From Astrocystis sublimbata (taxonomy: Eukaryota; Ascomycota; Sordariomycetes; Xylariales; Xylariaceae), in the NCBI GenBank assembly GCA_022453515.1, contig JAJNNY010000004.1:1178001-1242000 (forward strand): a stretch of DNA of 64,000 bases. Direction: 5' to 3'. Below, piece after piece: positions 24,840-37,796 of this stretch (positions are counted from its first letter, which is position 1; every line of letters begins with the position of its first letter). The notes beneath the pieces were generated by a model. The model did no database searches. It was not told the DNA's origin and was given only the letters and a program-made list of their open reading frames with translations. The translations under genes and the position numbers were made by a program.

Positions 24840-25580
24840 GGGTTACAGGTCACAACGTCTCATACATCAATTGCTTCCCCAGCATGCGACCGTTGTTCGG
24901 AGCATCTACCGCCCCGGACTGTTCACGGACTCCAGCCATGGGAAGATCCACACCCAGGTGAGCGGATACTCGTCTCGGCGAAGTCCCTCACAGGGTCGCA
25001 GATCTGCTCCCGTACTTCTGGTGAAGCTAATGATGCCATGAGCGCTGTGGCCGCAAAATCTCGAGTCATGCATCCTATGCCGTCATGTGTCGTAAAGAGA
25101 AATGTACGCTTGCGACAACGGGCGGCGCTTGGAGCTCTGCGCATACCGAATCAGATCTCAGAAGGCCCCGGTTTAAAGAGAGACAGCACCTTTTCCCCAC
25201 AATCCGATCAGATGGTATACTCGGCATCAATAGCGCCCATCCACTTCATGCCCGGTCCCGACACCCTCGGAGCCCTGGAAATTGACACAGATACCGAGAC
25301 CTCTGTCAGCACAGAAACAGGCACTGAGTCCGACGAGACCGCTTCCAGTGTTACGCAGACGTCGGCCAAGCTGTGCTGCTTCACTGATCTATCGAACCTT
25401 CTGGGACGACCACAGTCTAAGGACAATGGCGGTACCCTGAGACAGCTCGATTCCCGAACTCTGTCCCGCGAGAACTCGTGCGACACGGACTCATACGGTT
25501 GGGAGAGCGAGTTCGACCGTAAATTGGACTGTGGAAGTGCAGATCCGACCCGCGGTTGTTCCGCACTTGGACTACACTAG
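24840..25580 (+). other. In-frame 3' extension of the RGS gene (246 open codons after TAG)
   Basis: Directly after the RGS stop the same frame runs without a stop from 24840 to the TAG at 25578-25580. The translation is protein-like: a Thr/Glu/Ser acidic stretch (about 25290-25350), then LCCFTDLSNLLGRP and a polar C terminus. Three readings are possible: stop-codon readthrough giving about 592 residues; removal of a short intron whose 3' site is the TAG itself (GT at 24795 to AG at 24839, 45 bp, or to 24848, 54 bp, both multiples of three, giving 577 or 574 residues); or a separate small gene from the ATG at 25038. The donor GTCGCC is a poor match to consensus. A recent nonsense mutation is also possible. 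Confidence 0.4.
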
Positions 25581-27163
25581 TCATCATGAACGTCCAAACC
25601 TTCATCTACAAGATCTTAACAAACCCAACTATCAAACGTTCAAGCTTGGAAACCATCTCCAGCATCAACACCAACATATTACGTTATACTACCTGGCAAC
25701 CATTCGTTCAACAAGAAGCATTGCATACACCAGGTACAATCTATACTCATACATCGGCGTTCTATACCATTGTTCAACCAGTTATCAAACGGAAGCCATG
25801 GCCAGGCAAGTCCAGGCTAGGCTTGGGTGTCTCCTTCATGAATCAGTCCAGGTCACGGGAAAAGGGGAATGAATGAAGGAAATGGGAATGGGATGGGAAA
25901 GGGAAAGCATTCAAAAAGCATATACACAGCATAGATCTGGGGCGGCGGCATATCATCATTTGAGCGCGGCGTTTTTATTCTGAGAGAGAAGAAGAAGAAG
26001 ATTTGGTCATCGGTCTATTCTGATATCTGCTTTGTTGGATGGATTGATTCGATTGATTGATTGTTCAGTCTATCTGTCTGTCTCGCAGGTGGCAGTTTGG
26101 CCCCTATTTTTTTCATGAGATCACGAAACGTCGGCTACGAGAGACATTATGGTTGGGTTTGATTCCTCTTCTCGAATCTACCGACCGACTTTTGCATCAC
26201 ACCCCACACTTTTTGTACATAATGTTACTATTACTACTTTTGCATAGCCGTACCTTCGCGTACGCTGCAAGCAAATAAATACCCACTTGACTCTTGACTA
26301 TTGACCTCACTTGCCGCTTTTGATTTCGTGGTAGTCATGTTGGTAGGTAGGTACAGGTACTTACTTACTCATCTCGCTGCACTGCTGAAGAGGTGATCTT
26401 CCATTGCGACTGCGAGAGAGATCATCATGCTACCCACCCACACAACACCGAGCTCTGCACACCAAATATCGAATTCTTGGCGCACTCTGACGTCATGGTC
26501 TATTCAGCAGCAGTCTGGTCAACCGGCTGTTCCGCCCGCATAATCAGATCATAAATGAATCTGGTCTCGTCCGAGACATACATACAATGCAGCATTACCG
26601 ACTCAGGATGCCAATAGTTTGCTCATCCATCTCTTTCCCATGATTTACGAATTACGAGCTTCTAATGATGATGATGATGATGATGCTGATCAACAATTAT
26701 CCAAAAACAGAAAGCAACACTTTGCGAGACTAAATATTTTTTCTCTCAAAAGTAAATAGACCGGTCCCCTTCTAAACTAGTACGCAACGCAACACATTAC
26801 GCTTGCCCCGACGCCCGTCATTGCCGCAAAATGCCAAGGCGCGAGTCAAGGAAGCGAAACTCCGAACCTCATGCAACGGTTCATGTACAGCGTCATTTTC
26901 CCCCCACCACACCACACCATCCGTTCGTCTCGATTTCGCTACTCCCGCGCATGCACCTTAGTAATGCCGCCTTGCTGGAAGAGTGAGCGACTGCTTTATC
27001 GGAGTCTCGGCCAATGAGAAACGCGATTACACGGAGTTGGTAGTTAATTGTTTGATTGATTCCCCACCAAGCGCCCAACTTCTCGTTCGCCTCGCTCCGA
27101 AATGGCAGATTGGTCGACATTATAGTATTTGTATAGTATTTGTATAGTTATATATACACAGGT
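25581..27163. other. Intergenic between the RGS locus and GUT2
   Basis: The 3' sides of both genes face each other here. There are small overlapping ORFs just after 25580 that look like 3' untranslated sequence, an ATG trinucleotide microsatellite near 26665-26685 and T/A-rich tracts. A 75-codon minus-strand ORF (26893-27120) shows no recognised family. Confidence 0.4.
26665..26685. repeat. ATG/GAT trinucleotide microsatellite
   Basis: Seven tandem trinucleotide units in non-coding sequence, seen directly. Confidence 0.8.
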
Positions 27164-29371
27164 TTAGTTATCATAGCTCTGGGCGAGGAGAGGCTGGTCG
27201 TGGCGTGAGTACAGCTTGTACTCTTCCGAAGATTTGAAATCGATCTTGCCCTTCTCAACGTCCGCGCGAGTCGCGGAGAGCATGACGGGCGGGAGACCCA
27301 TAGATTCGAGGAACTTGACGGCTAGAGGGTGGGAGCGAGTAATGTTAGCCAATTTGGTCCCTTCACTTCTGTGGGAAAAGTAAAAGGGGAAATAGAATGC
27401 GAGACTAGTCTATCTGATCTAATCTGGTTTACCCCAGTTTTGGGAGAGGAGAACCGGGGGAGGGGTATTTCACTTACTGTCGCTCCATTCGCGATCCTCG
27501 CGCGTCCGATCCCACTTGAGCTCCTGGCTCATGATATCGATAACGCGCGGCAGACACTCGAGGGCGGCCTGGGCGTTGAGGAAGGAGAGACGTGTGCGGC
27601 GCGCGAGGATATCGACGGCCGTCTGCGCGTACTCGTGGGCGATGGCGTAGCGGACCTCGCCATCGACGAAGGGGTACAGGGTGGAGATGCGCTCGCCGCG
27701 CGCGGGGAAGCGGAGGCCGGTCTCCTTGCACATGGCCGCCACGGTCCAGGCGCGGTCGCCGTAGCTCTCCGTCAGGTGCTTGGCTACCTCGGTCTCGACG
27801 CCGTAGTACTGGATCAGGTTGATAAAGAGCGTCTTGGAGAAGCCGTGAGCACCAACCAGGCGCACGTTGTGCGTTCTGCAGCTGCCGTCTAGGATGGCTC
27901 CGTCGTTGATCGTCTCCGTACCGCTGACATAGGGTGCGTTGACGACAGGCTTAGTCTTCAGCTTGAACTCCTTGACGGCAGCGTCAACACACTCCTCGGC
28001 CATCTGGCGGTAGGTCGTCCATTTACCACCGGCGCAGGTGATGAGACCAGAGTCAGATATGTCAATCAAGTGGTTGCGCACCAGGGATTCGGTGTTGGTG
28101 GCCTTGGGGTCCATGACCAAGGGCCGTAGACCGGACCACGCAGCTAGGACATCACCACGGCGTACCTTGATCTCGGGGGCGAGGTAGTGGCTGATCTCGT
28201 TCAGAATCCACTGAATGGACTTCTCGTCGGGCAGAGGGTTCTGGGTAACGATGGACTTCTCGTCAGTCGTACCGGCGATGGTGTTGCCTTGCCATGGCAG
28301 GAAGAAGATGACACGTCCGTCTGAGGTAGAAGGGTCGATAAGACCCATCTTAGCGGGACTGTAGTAACCAGGGAGGATGACGTGGACACCGGAGGCGGGA
28401 GACACAATCTCCTTGCATGACTGGTCGTCCAGTTTGCGGATAGAGTCTGTAAATGGACCAGTGCAGTTGATGATGCACTTGGCGCGAACAGTGATGTCTT
28501 CTGAGCTGTTGCCACTGCGCTCTGGTATGCGATCCTTGATGGTCGCGCCACATAGCTTGCCCTGGGCGTTTTTCGTAAGGCTCGTTACCTCGGCGTGGTT
28601 GAGGACCGTAGCTCCGTACAGAGCAGCCGTCATAGCAAGTGACACGTTCATCCGAGAGTCGTTGTGCGCTCCATCGTAGTACACTAGGGCACCAACGAGG
28701 TCGGTCGACTTGAGCATGGGGAAAGCGTCGAGGGCCTTACTCCTTGTCAGGAAGTAGGAGCTCTCGATGCCCTCGCTACCAGCGAGGAAATCGTAAAATT
28801 TGGTACCAGCCCAGTAGTACGGAGCCTTCCACCACTTGTCCAACGGGACCATGATGGGCAGCCAACTGCTCAGATGCGGCGCAGTCTGCAAGAAGTATTT
28901 GCGCTCTTTCAGAGCCTCGCGGACCAGTTGGTATTGACTGTAGTCGAGATTCCACACGGCCTTTTCAAGGTATCGTACGCCACCGTGGACGAGCTTGGTA
29001 CTCTTACTGCTGGTACCACTGCTGAAGTCGTCGCGCTCGACCATGGCGACCTTGAGACCTCTGGTGACGGCATCTAGAGCAACGCCAGCGCCGGTCGCGC
29101 CGCCACCAATCACTAATACATCATATTCTTCGTCGGGCGAGCGGTTCTTGGACAGTTCTGCAAGCTGCTCTTCGCGCGACTTCACCTTGGGGAAGCGGGG
29201 GAGCTTGAATTTGCCATCTGGTCCGTATAGCGGGGGAGGTACGGCAGGGCCCTCAAAGCCCGGGATGTTGAGGGGCCGGTATGAGTAAAGAAGGAGACCG
29301 CCACCAACGGCGACAGATCCGGGGAGTGCGTAGCGCCGTATTAGGCCTGCTGCTCTGGTAAACCTCGTCAT
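27164..29371 (-). CDS. GUT2: Mitochondrial FAD-dependent glycerol-3-phosphate dehydrogenase
   Basis: Two exons, 29371-27478 and 27321-27164, separated by a 156-bp intron (GTAAGT...CTCTAG), encode 683 residues. The enzyme oxidises glycerol 3-phosphate to dihydroxyacetone phosphate at the outer face of the inner mitochondrial membrane and passes electrons to ubiquinone. It serves glycerol use and the glycerol-phosphate shuttle. The N terminus (MTRFTRAAGLIRRY) looks like a targeting peptide and is followed by a short hydrophobic segment at about 17-30. The FAD-binding GGGATGAG lies at about 89-96 after YDVLVI, followed by ERDDFSSGTSSKSTKLVHGGVRYLE, a family hallmark. The C-terminal DAO-type domain includes FPARGERISTLYPF and EVRYAIAHEYAQTAVDIL. 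The second exon gives the conserved tail from VKFLESMGLPP. Length fits fungal Gut2. Confidence 0.95.
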
Positions 29372-31405
29372 GGAGTCGGCAATTGCTCGATGGGAGCAAT
29401 CTACAGCTGGTTGTGGCTCACTGCAAGCGGAGAGCGATCAGGGAGCTCGTAGAGAGTTTTCAGAGCTGTCTCGGACTAAGTAGAGCCGAGATCGTAATGT
29501 CGAGTGAATTGGCGCAAATGAAACAACGTTAGAGTGCAAAAAAGGAATTAGGTGACGGGCTGATCTAATTAGAAATTACAACTTTTCAAGCGTTGTTTGC
29601 CCGTGTAAACCGGAGAAGGACAATTAGCTTCACTCGGAACCGCTCCAAAGGGGACCGAAGAAGGGAAGACCTGGTGGTGAGGGCTCGGATGGAAAAGAGG
29701 CAGTCAGCAATATGGAAATTTGGAAATTGGACGGAAAGCAGGCACATGGGAATTTCTGGATGTTTGTAGAGACGGGCAGGCTCGGCAGGGAGATGGATGG
29801 CCGATGACGACGCCGCAACAGCCAACAACAGCCCCACGCCGTCTGCGACACTTATCACAGACGGTCAGGGACACAGGGACACAGGCATACAGGCTCGACA
29901 GGCACAAAGCCACGGATCCTCTCGCCTGTCGCGGACTGTCGAAACGGGCAAGGCCCAAAAGTCAGTCTAGCGGCATGCAGATCCTGCTCCACAGCCGACT
30001 GCTGTCCAGCGAGCCTCAGTCTTGGTGCTGCCTCAGGAGTCAGCGCGCAGCAAGCACGGAGCTATGCGAGCTATGCTGGAGAGGCAAGGTGGTCGATGTC
30101 ATCGATGGGGCCGGTTCCGCTGTTGCTGGCTTAGGCGCCACGACAAGCACGACACCTCAGCTACGGGTCCTGCCTCGCCTGCTACGGGTACGCATACTGT
30201 TATGTACCGCACTGGCCATTATACTGGAGACAACAAATTCTCGCCATCACGAGGCAGCGTAAGGATTTCGACGGATGAGGACCGGACGGCCTGCCCATGT
30301 TCATGACGAACGCAGGCAATTGCGCCTCTGACAATAATGCCTCATTCACTTGAGAACGACAGCCGCATCGCGCTTACGATGCTCTGTCGACACGGTCCAG
30401 ATACGGTCCCAATCCGAGTAGCATCACCCCGCGGGCTAGGCGGGCTAAAGCTGTTGGGGGGTGCAGGAGCTTGGGGGTGCATTGGATTTTATTGATATCA
30501 TTGGCCGTGTTCGCAGACTCATTTGAAGACAGAGAGGTCTGGATTGATCAAAAGCGGAAATCCGATCGAAAGAGGAATCCCGAGATGATGGTCCGTCCTG
30601 AGGTGTGACTTGAAAATTCGAGATGCAAAAGCTTGGCGGAGCTGAATCAGACGGGACGGGCGCGACGGGACCCAGCAAAATAAATTATACGGCCACTAAC
30701 ACCGGCACAGGCGACACAGGCGAGCAGGAACAGGGCTTGACAGTGGCGGGAGTGGATGCCTTTTCAGCCACGGTTTGTTTTTCTTACGAGTACTCTGCGG
30801 CATTGCGCGTGGCGGACAGGGGGCTGATGTCAGGCACAGTATACCACGTGCCTTATACATACGGTAGACAGCCCGGGGTGAGGGGGGGGGGCCATGGGCG
30901 ATAACAGCACTGATAGGAATTGCACCTCCGCCGCAGAATTCGATCTGGCGATGCACAGTACCTGCTCCATACAGAACTACTGTCTGATATAATTGATTTG
31001 TCGTGGTGCAAATGCCTACCTTGGTTGCCGGAGTAAGTACCTACCGAGTACCTACTCAAATAGGTACCTTAGTGCGATGTCGGGAGGCCGGCACCCAAAT
31101 CAACTTGAGTGTTCTTAGCGATACCTTGAGCCCCCGAGCCCGTAGGTAGTGCGGCTGATATCATATTTTCCCCCGTACCATCAGTGGTCCAACCAGCTGT
31201 CAGCTACCTAACCTTTAGTAGCACATCACGATAAGCGCTCCAAGGTTTGCAATACCAACTTCAGGTACTGATGTATTAACATTATTCTTCGCAGGATAAG
31301 CCACCTTTCGAGACCTATTCTAACAAATATGCTACAGGGTATGCTGGATGGTATCATCTTAACGCCTTTTTTTGCTTTGCTTTAGTTTCTTTTTTTGCCA
31401 ACGTC
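29372..31405. other. GUT2 promoter side and downstream of the MHYT gene
   Basis: About 2 kb. ORFs on the plus strand, including 180 codons at 29720-30262, have no motif and overlap the presumed GUT2 promoter. A G-run is present near 30886. No repeat or RNA gene was recognised. Confidence 0.4.
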
Positions 31406-34300
31406 TCAACGTAGCTCAATACAGGTGGAGAAGAGTTCATCGACAAAAGTCATCATCTCGCTGTCTCTTCCACTCGCCGCCGCCGTCGTGCCCAATCTCG
31501 GGCGCGAAGGCCTCTGGGTGCTGCGGATATTAGGGAGCGACACGAGTTCAATTCGCTGCTGCTCTTTTTCCGACTTCATGCGCAAATGGCGACTGTTCTG
31601 TGGCGAGTGCTTGTGCACCTGCGGGGGTCGCTGCAGGACTTTATCTTGTGAGTGTCCGCTGAGTCGAGACGACGCTTGACTCCTGATTTCTTCCGCTCGA
31701 CTTATCGCCACCGTCACCTCTTGTGATACGAGAATGCCACCCAGGCTAGGGACTGTCCGTAATCGCTGGTTGATGTTGACTGGCCCGTCAGATAGCGACT
31801 CATTGCTGGACATGCTCTTTGTCAAGCCCTTGACATGGTTTTTTTCTGGGCTCCATAATCGGAGAGATGACCCCGTTTCACTGGCATTGCTTCCGGATAG
31901 CTTGCTGCGAACATGGGTTGGGATGGGATTTCCGTCCCCATCGATAAAGGCCGAGTGCCTCCGGCTACCAAAAAGGGCCCGGGTGCCGGAACGGAAGTTT
32001 TGCTGCCAGCCCCACTGGCGGCTGGTTTTTTGGACGGTGGAAGGTAGTACCTTCAGCGCGGGTGCAAACTCCCGGTGTAGATGCTGCGTGAAGGCTGCTT
32101 GGTACGGCGAGTTTTTATGCGCCATCTGGTGAATCTTGAAGAAGCTCAGGGGTATGAATTCGCAGCTTGAGCTTTGGAGTGAGTAATGGATGGGAATCAC
32201 CAAATGTACCACTACCATGGTTGTTTCCTCCACAGTCTCCGAAGCTGGACGAGGCCGGCACGGCACCTGCACCGTTCGGCAACTTAGAGTGGCTTCGTCA
32301 AAAACTCGATCACCAACGCGTTTGAGGAGCGTGCTAACGGCAGTAGCCAGACAAGAGGCGAACTCTCCCTCCCGAATTGACCAGTTCTTAGCCGGATCCA
32401 TCAGGGTTCGCTGAAGTGACGAGATCTTGAATCCATCATATTGTTGCAGGAAGTCGGTATGCCAAGGTTCAAGGCGCTTGAATGGGAGTTTCGCGGCTGG
32501 GAGAAGGTTGCGTGCCCCCCTCTCGACCAATATATCAAAGCCGCACCCATTCAATCGAGGTCTAATACCGAAGAAACCCAGGTGCACAAGGGGGTCCATC
32601 ATGGTGTTCTGTTCAGCATGGATGGCCATATTGGTGAGTGTGAGATCTAGATCTGGTGTCATGATTTGCATGTTAGAGCGGATGATGCCGCTGACTTGGC
32701 GAATGTCGGCAAATCGGTAGCCTGCTGCCTCAAGCTTCTCGACATCGGATGCATGTTCCAGTCGGCGGACTAGAAACATCAACGAACCCGAGCCAGTCGT
32801 CGAAGTCCTGATGCTCATGCTCTCGCCTCTTTCGGAAGCATCGGCCATGTCCTCTTTGAGAGGATAAAACGCCCTTGGGTTACCGGTGGGGAGTATATCA
32901 TCCCATAGCACACCGGCATTCACCAGTTGTGCTTTCAATCTAGTCGCCAGAGTAGCCGCGGCCAAGCAGAACAGCTCTTGCAGGATGACGTCGTAGTGTT
33001 CAATGATTTGGCCGTTGTCGCTGATCAACCGGATACTCCTCCCGCGACCATGACCAGTCAGGTTAACCAAATGGGTTGACATGCTGGCGACCATGCCGCT
33101 GATGTCACTCCAGTTACGAGATGCCTGGAACATCCATTGGAAGAGCGGGTTTTCGATGCTAAAGGTGTCGCTGGAGGCCTTCTCAATATAGGTATCTGTG
33201 ACCTTCTCACTGGGTAACAGTCCGTCCGGACTAACAAGAATGCGTCCGGATCGGTCGAAAACGGCGGCTGCTAGAACCACGGATCGTGCCTTGCTCGTGT
33301 TGCTCCTCGTCACCCAGTTGCCGTAGGTAGCCACGCCGATCACGATAAGTGCAGCAACGAAGGACAAGACAGTGATGACCACGACGATAGTCATGCGCTC
33401 ACTTGTACTAGTGCTGCTCAACCTCACCAAGCGGTATTCGGTACCGGTTGCCGCGCACCAATGCATGCCAGATACCGCACTCGCCAACAACAAACCGGAT
33501 AGCCCTCGCCTCCACCACGAGTTGTTCCATGCTGCGCGCCAGAGAAAGAACATGGACAGGGCCACATTGCTGGCGACGACGGCGATGACGGCCGATCCTA
33601 TCACATTGGCTAGTTTGTATTCGCATGTGTAGTTCGCAATCGAGAAGTTGCCGATATAATGCACTAGTGATCAGTGAGCGTCAGCAATGCTACACAAATT
33701 GCATGCATTTCGGTTTGTAAGTGGTGTATTTCTTATACCAGTTTCCCAAGGCTAACATGAACTAGAGGAGTTTCGAATATCAAAACAGCATTGGGGGCAG
33801 TGAGAGAGTAACTTACTGCCGCAAATGGATCCGCCGGCCAATGTGCCTCCAACGAGGAGACGCCAGTAAGAGACATGGTTGTTCGCACCCGTGGCGGTGA
33901 AGGCTGTAAGCAAAACTATAATCGGAATAAAGAATGAAACGGCCGTGAAACCACTGGAGTACACAATCCGGAGTTCAGGCTGGTCTGAACCTAATATTAT
34001 GGCTCGGTTACCAACAAAGTGCTGTATAGTATATTGTCAGATGATGGGATATCTGTTGGTGTTTAGGGTGTTTCATCATACCATGGACCAGATCGAAATT
34101 CCACCCATCGATATGGCCGCGCTCGCCAGGTATACATGATTCAGGAGGCCATTGAGTGATGTTCGGCGGTTGATGAGCTCAAGTGTTGAAGCTGCGCCGA
34201 TGAAAGACACTATGAAACTCAGGACAACGAATCCTGGGTCAAATGCCCGAGGGACAAGATGACCCTTGTATTGTTGGAGCAACGCCTCGGGAGTCGACAT
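31406..34300 (-). CDS. Seven-transmembrane MHYT-domain protein
   Basis: Three exons, 34300-34082, 34021-33817 and 33663-31406 (introns of 60 and 153 bp), encode 893 residues. Splicing rebuilds the three signature motifs at membrane helices: SMHF (residues 72-75), GMHY (141-144) and GMHW (207-210). The GMHY methionine codon is itself split by the second intron. About seven hydrophobic segments fill residues 20-255. In bacteria, MHYT domains are proposed to bind copper and sense gases such as O2, CO or NO. Fungal versions are largely uncharacterised. The remaining 640 residues are cytosol-like. They have conserved-looking patches (RLEHASDVEKLEAAGYRFADI, LVHLGFFGIRPRLNG) and a Ser-rich basic tail, but no kinase, GGDEF or other enzymatic motif that I recognise. 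The gene is transcribed away from CIA1 across a 3.5-kb gap. Confidence 0.88.
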
Positions 34301-37300
34301 TTCGAATTCGTCAAGACTGTGTATGTGGTTGACTCGAAAGGTCGATGAGCGAGAGTCACGGACGTTGAAACTCCTTTTACATGGCCTTTGGTCAGTTGAT
34401 CATATTGCTTCGACTTTCAACAACTGACGATTCCTCCGGCTCGACAAAAGTGAGGAAGAGAGTTCAATCGGTGCTGGTGTGTTGCTATTATCTATCTATG
34501 CAGGCGAGAGAAGCGGAGCAACCCCTACATCAAACCAATGTGCCAGCATTCGCCTCAGCTACGGACTTATAGACAGACTACTGTCCATCAGTTCGTCCAC
34601 TAAAGAACCGGCTCTAGACGATTCTCCGAGGATAGACCTGGGACCAACCCCAGCTAGAGCGATCCCGCGCAAGTGGTAAAACCTGCCGGGCCTGCAACTA
34701 AGGCATGACGAGCTGATTCGCACGCGCCTCTTTCCACGATCAAGCCTCCTATCAACCAGTCATCACTAGTTGCGAATTTCCACCAAGCTACGGGCTAATT
34801 CACGACTGGCATAGCGCAGAGAGGCACAGACCTACATGTTGCGGCCTGAACGGACACTAGATACTGGCTCCGGCCGTACAGCATAGATGCAAATCAGACG
34901 CAGCTCTGCCTCTCGACCCGATTGGATGTTGTCGCGAGAGAGCTCTCATGACTTAGGTCGTACAATATGTTCTTTAGCCATGGATCCTCCTGGATTATCA
35001 CCATCGATTCCTCTGTCATACCTTCCGGAGTCAACAAGAGATCCCAGACTCCTAGAGGCCGGTGTATCTTGACCAAGGCGCAAAAGAGGTCAAGAGGCGT
35101 AAATCGAGCCAGCTGAATGGAGAATTTCTTGTTCTGGCCTGCACAGCACTACATACTGGCCAGGATTAGCGTCACAGTCTAGATCGATCGACCCACCGGC
35201 CGACGATCCTACGGTGGACCAAGGGGAACTTCCGCAATAGCGCGTCGCGCTACGCTACCGGTGAAAAGTACTTACACCGGCTCCAGATGCCTCTAATCCT
35301 GCTCCTCCGACCTCGAAGTGTGCTTTTGAGCGCATTATCGTCGACCGGCTCAAAAGACTGGCCATCGCGACAAGCTAACTAAGTACCTACAACGCGCTCA
35401 AGAAGAGGATCTGGCTTGCTCAGGTCTCGAATATGATGGATCACTCGACAATCTTAACACGACAGTTGGCATTAGGGCTGCATTAACTTCAATTTCACTC
35501 TCTTTTTCTTCTGCTATCATGCTACTGCGCAGAAGGGTATAGGGTGTTGTGGGCGCTATCAACCGTTGTATTGGCTGTCTCGCATGCTTCAGCTACGCCA
35601 CCAACCCGACCTAAAGGAAGCGAGACGCGCGGGGAAATGTTCCGATGACTTTACGCATTTACGCATTTACGCATTCACATCAGCACGAAAATGGCACTCA
35701 TGTTAAAAAAATCTTGACATGAAGGGCCCGAACTAAGGACCACGCTGAAACACCAGAATAGCACTACGTCGTTAGGACAACGCCACCCATGCGGCACATC
35801 ACGGTTGTTTCACTCCAGCTCCGCGACTTGGGAAGTTTTTTCGCACTCGAAATTCTTCCTTTGAAGAAGAAGCTAAGGCATTGTCCTTGACAGGGGCTTT
35901 GCAAATCTCCCGTTGTGAATCTCCCGCCTGGTTAAACAAGCTCCGAAGTTCTACAGTAGTTATCTGATGTGAGATTTTGACGCCTCCTGCTAGTCGATGA
36001 GGCGCTTTTGACAGGAAGCACTTAATATGTTTGATTCGCTATCCTAAGATCAGATAAGCCGTGCCTCATTACCACCCACGCAGTGTGACGTATATAAGTA
36101 AGCTGTTATACATATATATTTCTCCGAGCCACTCAATGGCCTTTTGACCTCACTCAACTCTAATCCAGTGTGACTTACTTGCATAGGATTATAGTTCGAG
36201 ATGAAAGTCGAGATAGTCAGGTACCACAACCTGCCGGAAAAAACAGCCCGAAAAACAACCCGAACTGGGATGTGGATAGTTGTGGAGAAATCAGCTACCA
36301 GAAAAGGCCAAGCTTCGTTGCACAGATAGCCGAATCTCATATCCGAGCCATCGTCACGGGCAAGACGGGTTGACTCAGATACACTGCTTACGGAGATCTT
36401 GATCTTGATCAAATACATAGTAGATCTCAGCTGAGACATCCGAGTCAAGATATTTCGGTGCAAGGGACCAAATATTGTACGAGTAAGATGCCAATGGTAC
36501 CTGCATCCCGCAGATAACTCCAGTTTGGCTCGACCACGGCGCCCTCTCACTTACACTAGGCAAATACTCACTAAGAAGTTATGGGTTAGTCAGACACAAC
36601 TCGTCCTCCAAGTGAGTGCCTACTAACTCAGGTGAACGCCATGATAGTCTGGAACATGAAACAAACCGTTCTTGTCACTCAAATCTGACAGTCGCCATAT
36701 GAACGCACAGACTGGTTAACAGTCACCTTGCAGGTTAAAGATGCGTGACGGCCGGCCATGCAGATGATCTAAGCTGGAATCAGGCTGCATGCCGTCACGT
36801 TACCTGACCTACTGCAATACGCGGGGTCACTTGTGGCCTTTTTGGATAGCGACTCTCAGTGGTTCAGACGCTTCTAGACAGTGTCTCATGCCAGAATGGG
36901 CAACATGGACTGGCGAGACTGGGAAGACGAAGACGGGACGGGGACGGGACCGAGCGAGGGGTCAATCTGTGCAGGACGGGCAGACGGGATGCTAGGACAG
37001 GGCCGGAAAACCCGGTTCAAAGCCATTATTATATGCAGCGTAGCACAATGTGTAGTGTAGTATAGTAGTGTTGTCGCGCATGCAGATAATCTCTGTGGGG
37101 TTATGTTTCGATATCTGTGAGTCGGACGTTTGTGACTCGGGCTCAGATGCCCCAGATTCAAATGCAAATGCAAATAAATGCATAGGAAGGTGCCGAGGGT
37201 TTTTGGTAGGCTGTTAGACGCCGGGCGGTGGAGACGATCAGTTCGCAGCACGGACCTTGCCCAACTCGCCTACAGTCGCCCTAAGTACCTGCCCGCCTGC

Positions 37301-37796
37301 AATGCTACGTCAGGGTCTTCGATAAGCAGCAGGCAGCCCCGCCATCTTATCGCCCTTGTTGCTCTTATCGTCGTCCCGTCACAGCAAGCTTTCGTCACCT
37401 CCGATACAGGCTTGACAGTGACATTACCTCAGCTACGATAGCTTGCCTTCTGCCCCTCATGTCTGTCGCATGGTCCTCTCACGGCAGTCAGGACGGCAGC
37501 AACCATTAATCAATCACGAACTTGGACTCGAACTAAGTCCTCGTGAAACTGTTGATCTCCAGTCCCCTACTGCACGCGCCATCCCTCCCGCAACGTCATC
37601 TGCGAACTGCGAACTGGGATCTGCATCATCTACTACTATACGATACGCTGAGACAACATAACCCAAGCGATGGTCACCATCACCATCACCGCTGCACGGC
37701 TCTCACCCGAATCTCCGCGTTTCCCTTCTTTCCACCTTTCCACCCCCCTTCTAATCTAAGTAGGTAGCGTGTGCCACCAACGGAGAAAAAAAAACA
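34301..37796. other. Long divergent intergenic region between the MHYT gene and CIA1
   Basis: About 3.5 kb shared by two promoters. It contains a three-unit TTTACGCA repeat near 35649-35675 and pyrimidine-rich stretches before CIA1 (37670-37760). No convincing gene was seen. The plus-strand stretch near 34670-34700 reads SGKTCRACN, weakly like a zinc-cluster start, but it is followed by stops. Confidence 0.4.

Noticed and set aside
26893..27120. 75-codon minus-strand ORF downstream of GUT2
   Set aside because: No family recognised; more likely 3' flanking sequence.
29720..30262. 180-codon plus-strand ORF upstream of GUT2
   Set aside because: No recognised domain, overlapping ORFs in other frames are similar in length, and it lies in promoter sequence.
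34650..35480. Possible decayed zinc-cluster regulator (SGKTCRACN near 34680)
   Set aside because: Only the first two cysteines fit, stops follow immediately and nothing downstream confirms the family.
36050..36550. 166-codon minus-strand ORF between the MHYT gene and CIA1
   Set aside because: No family resemblance and no supporting splice or start context.
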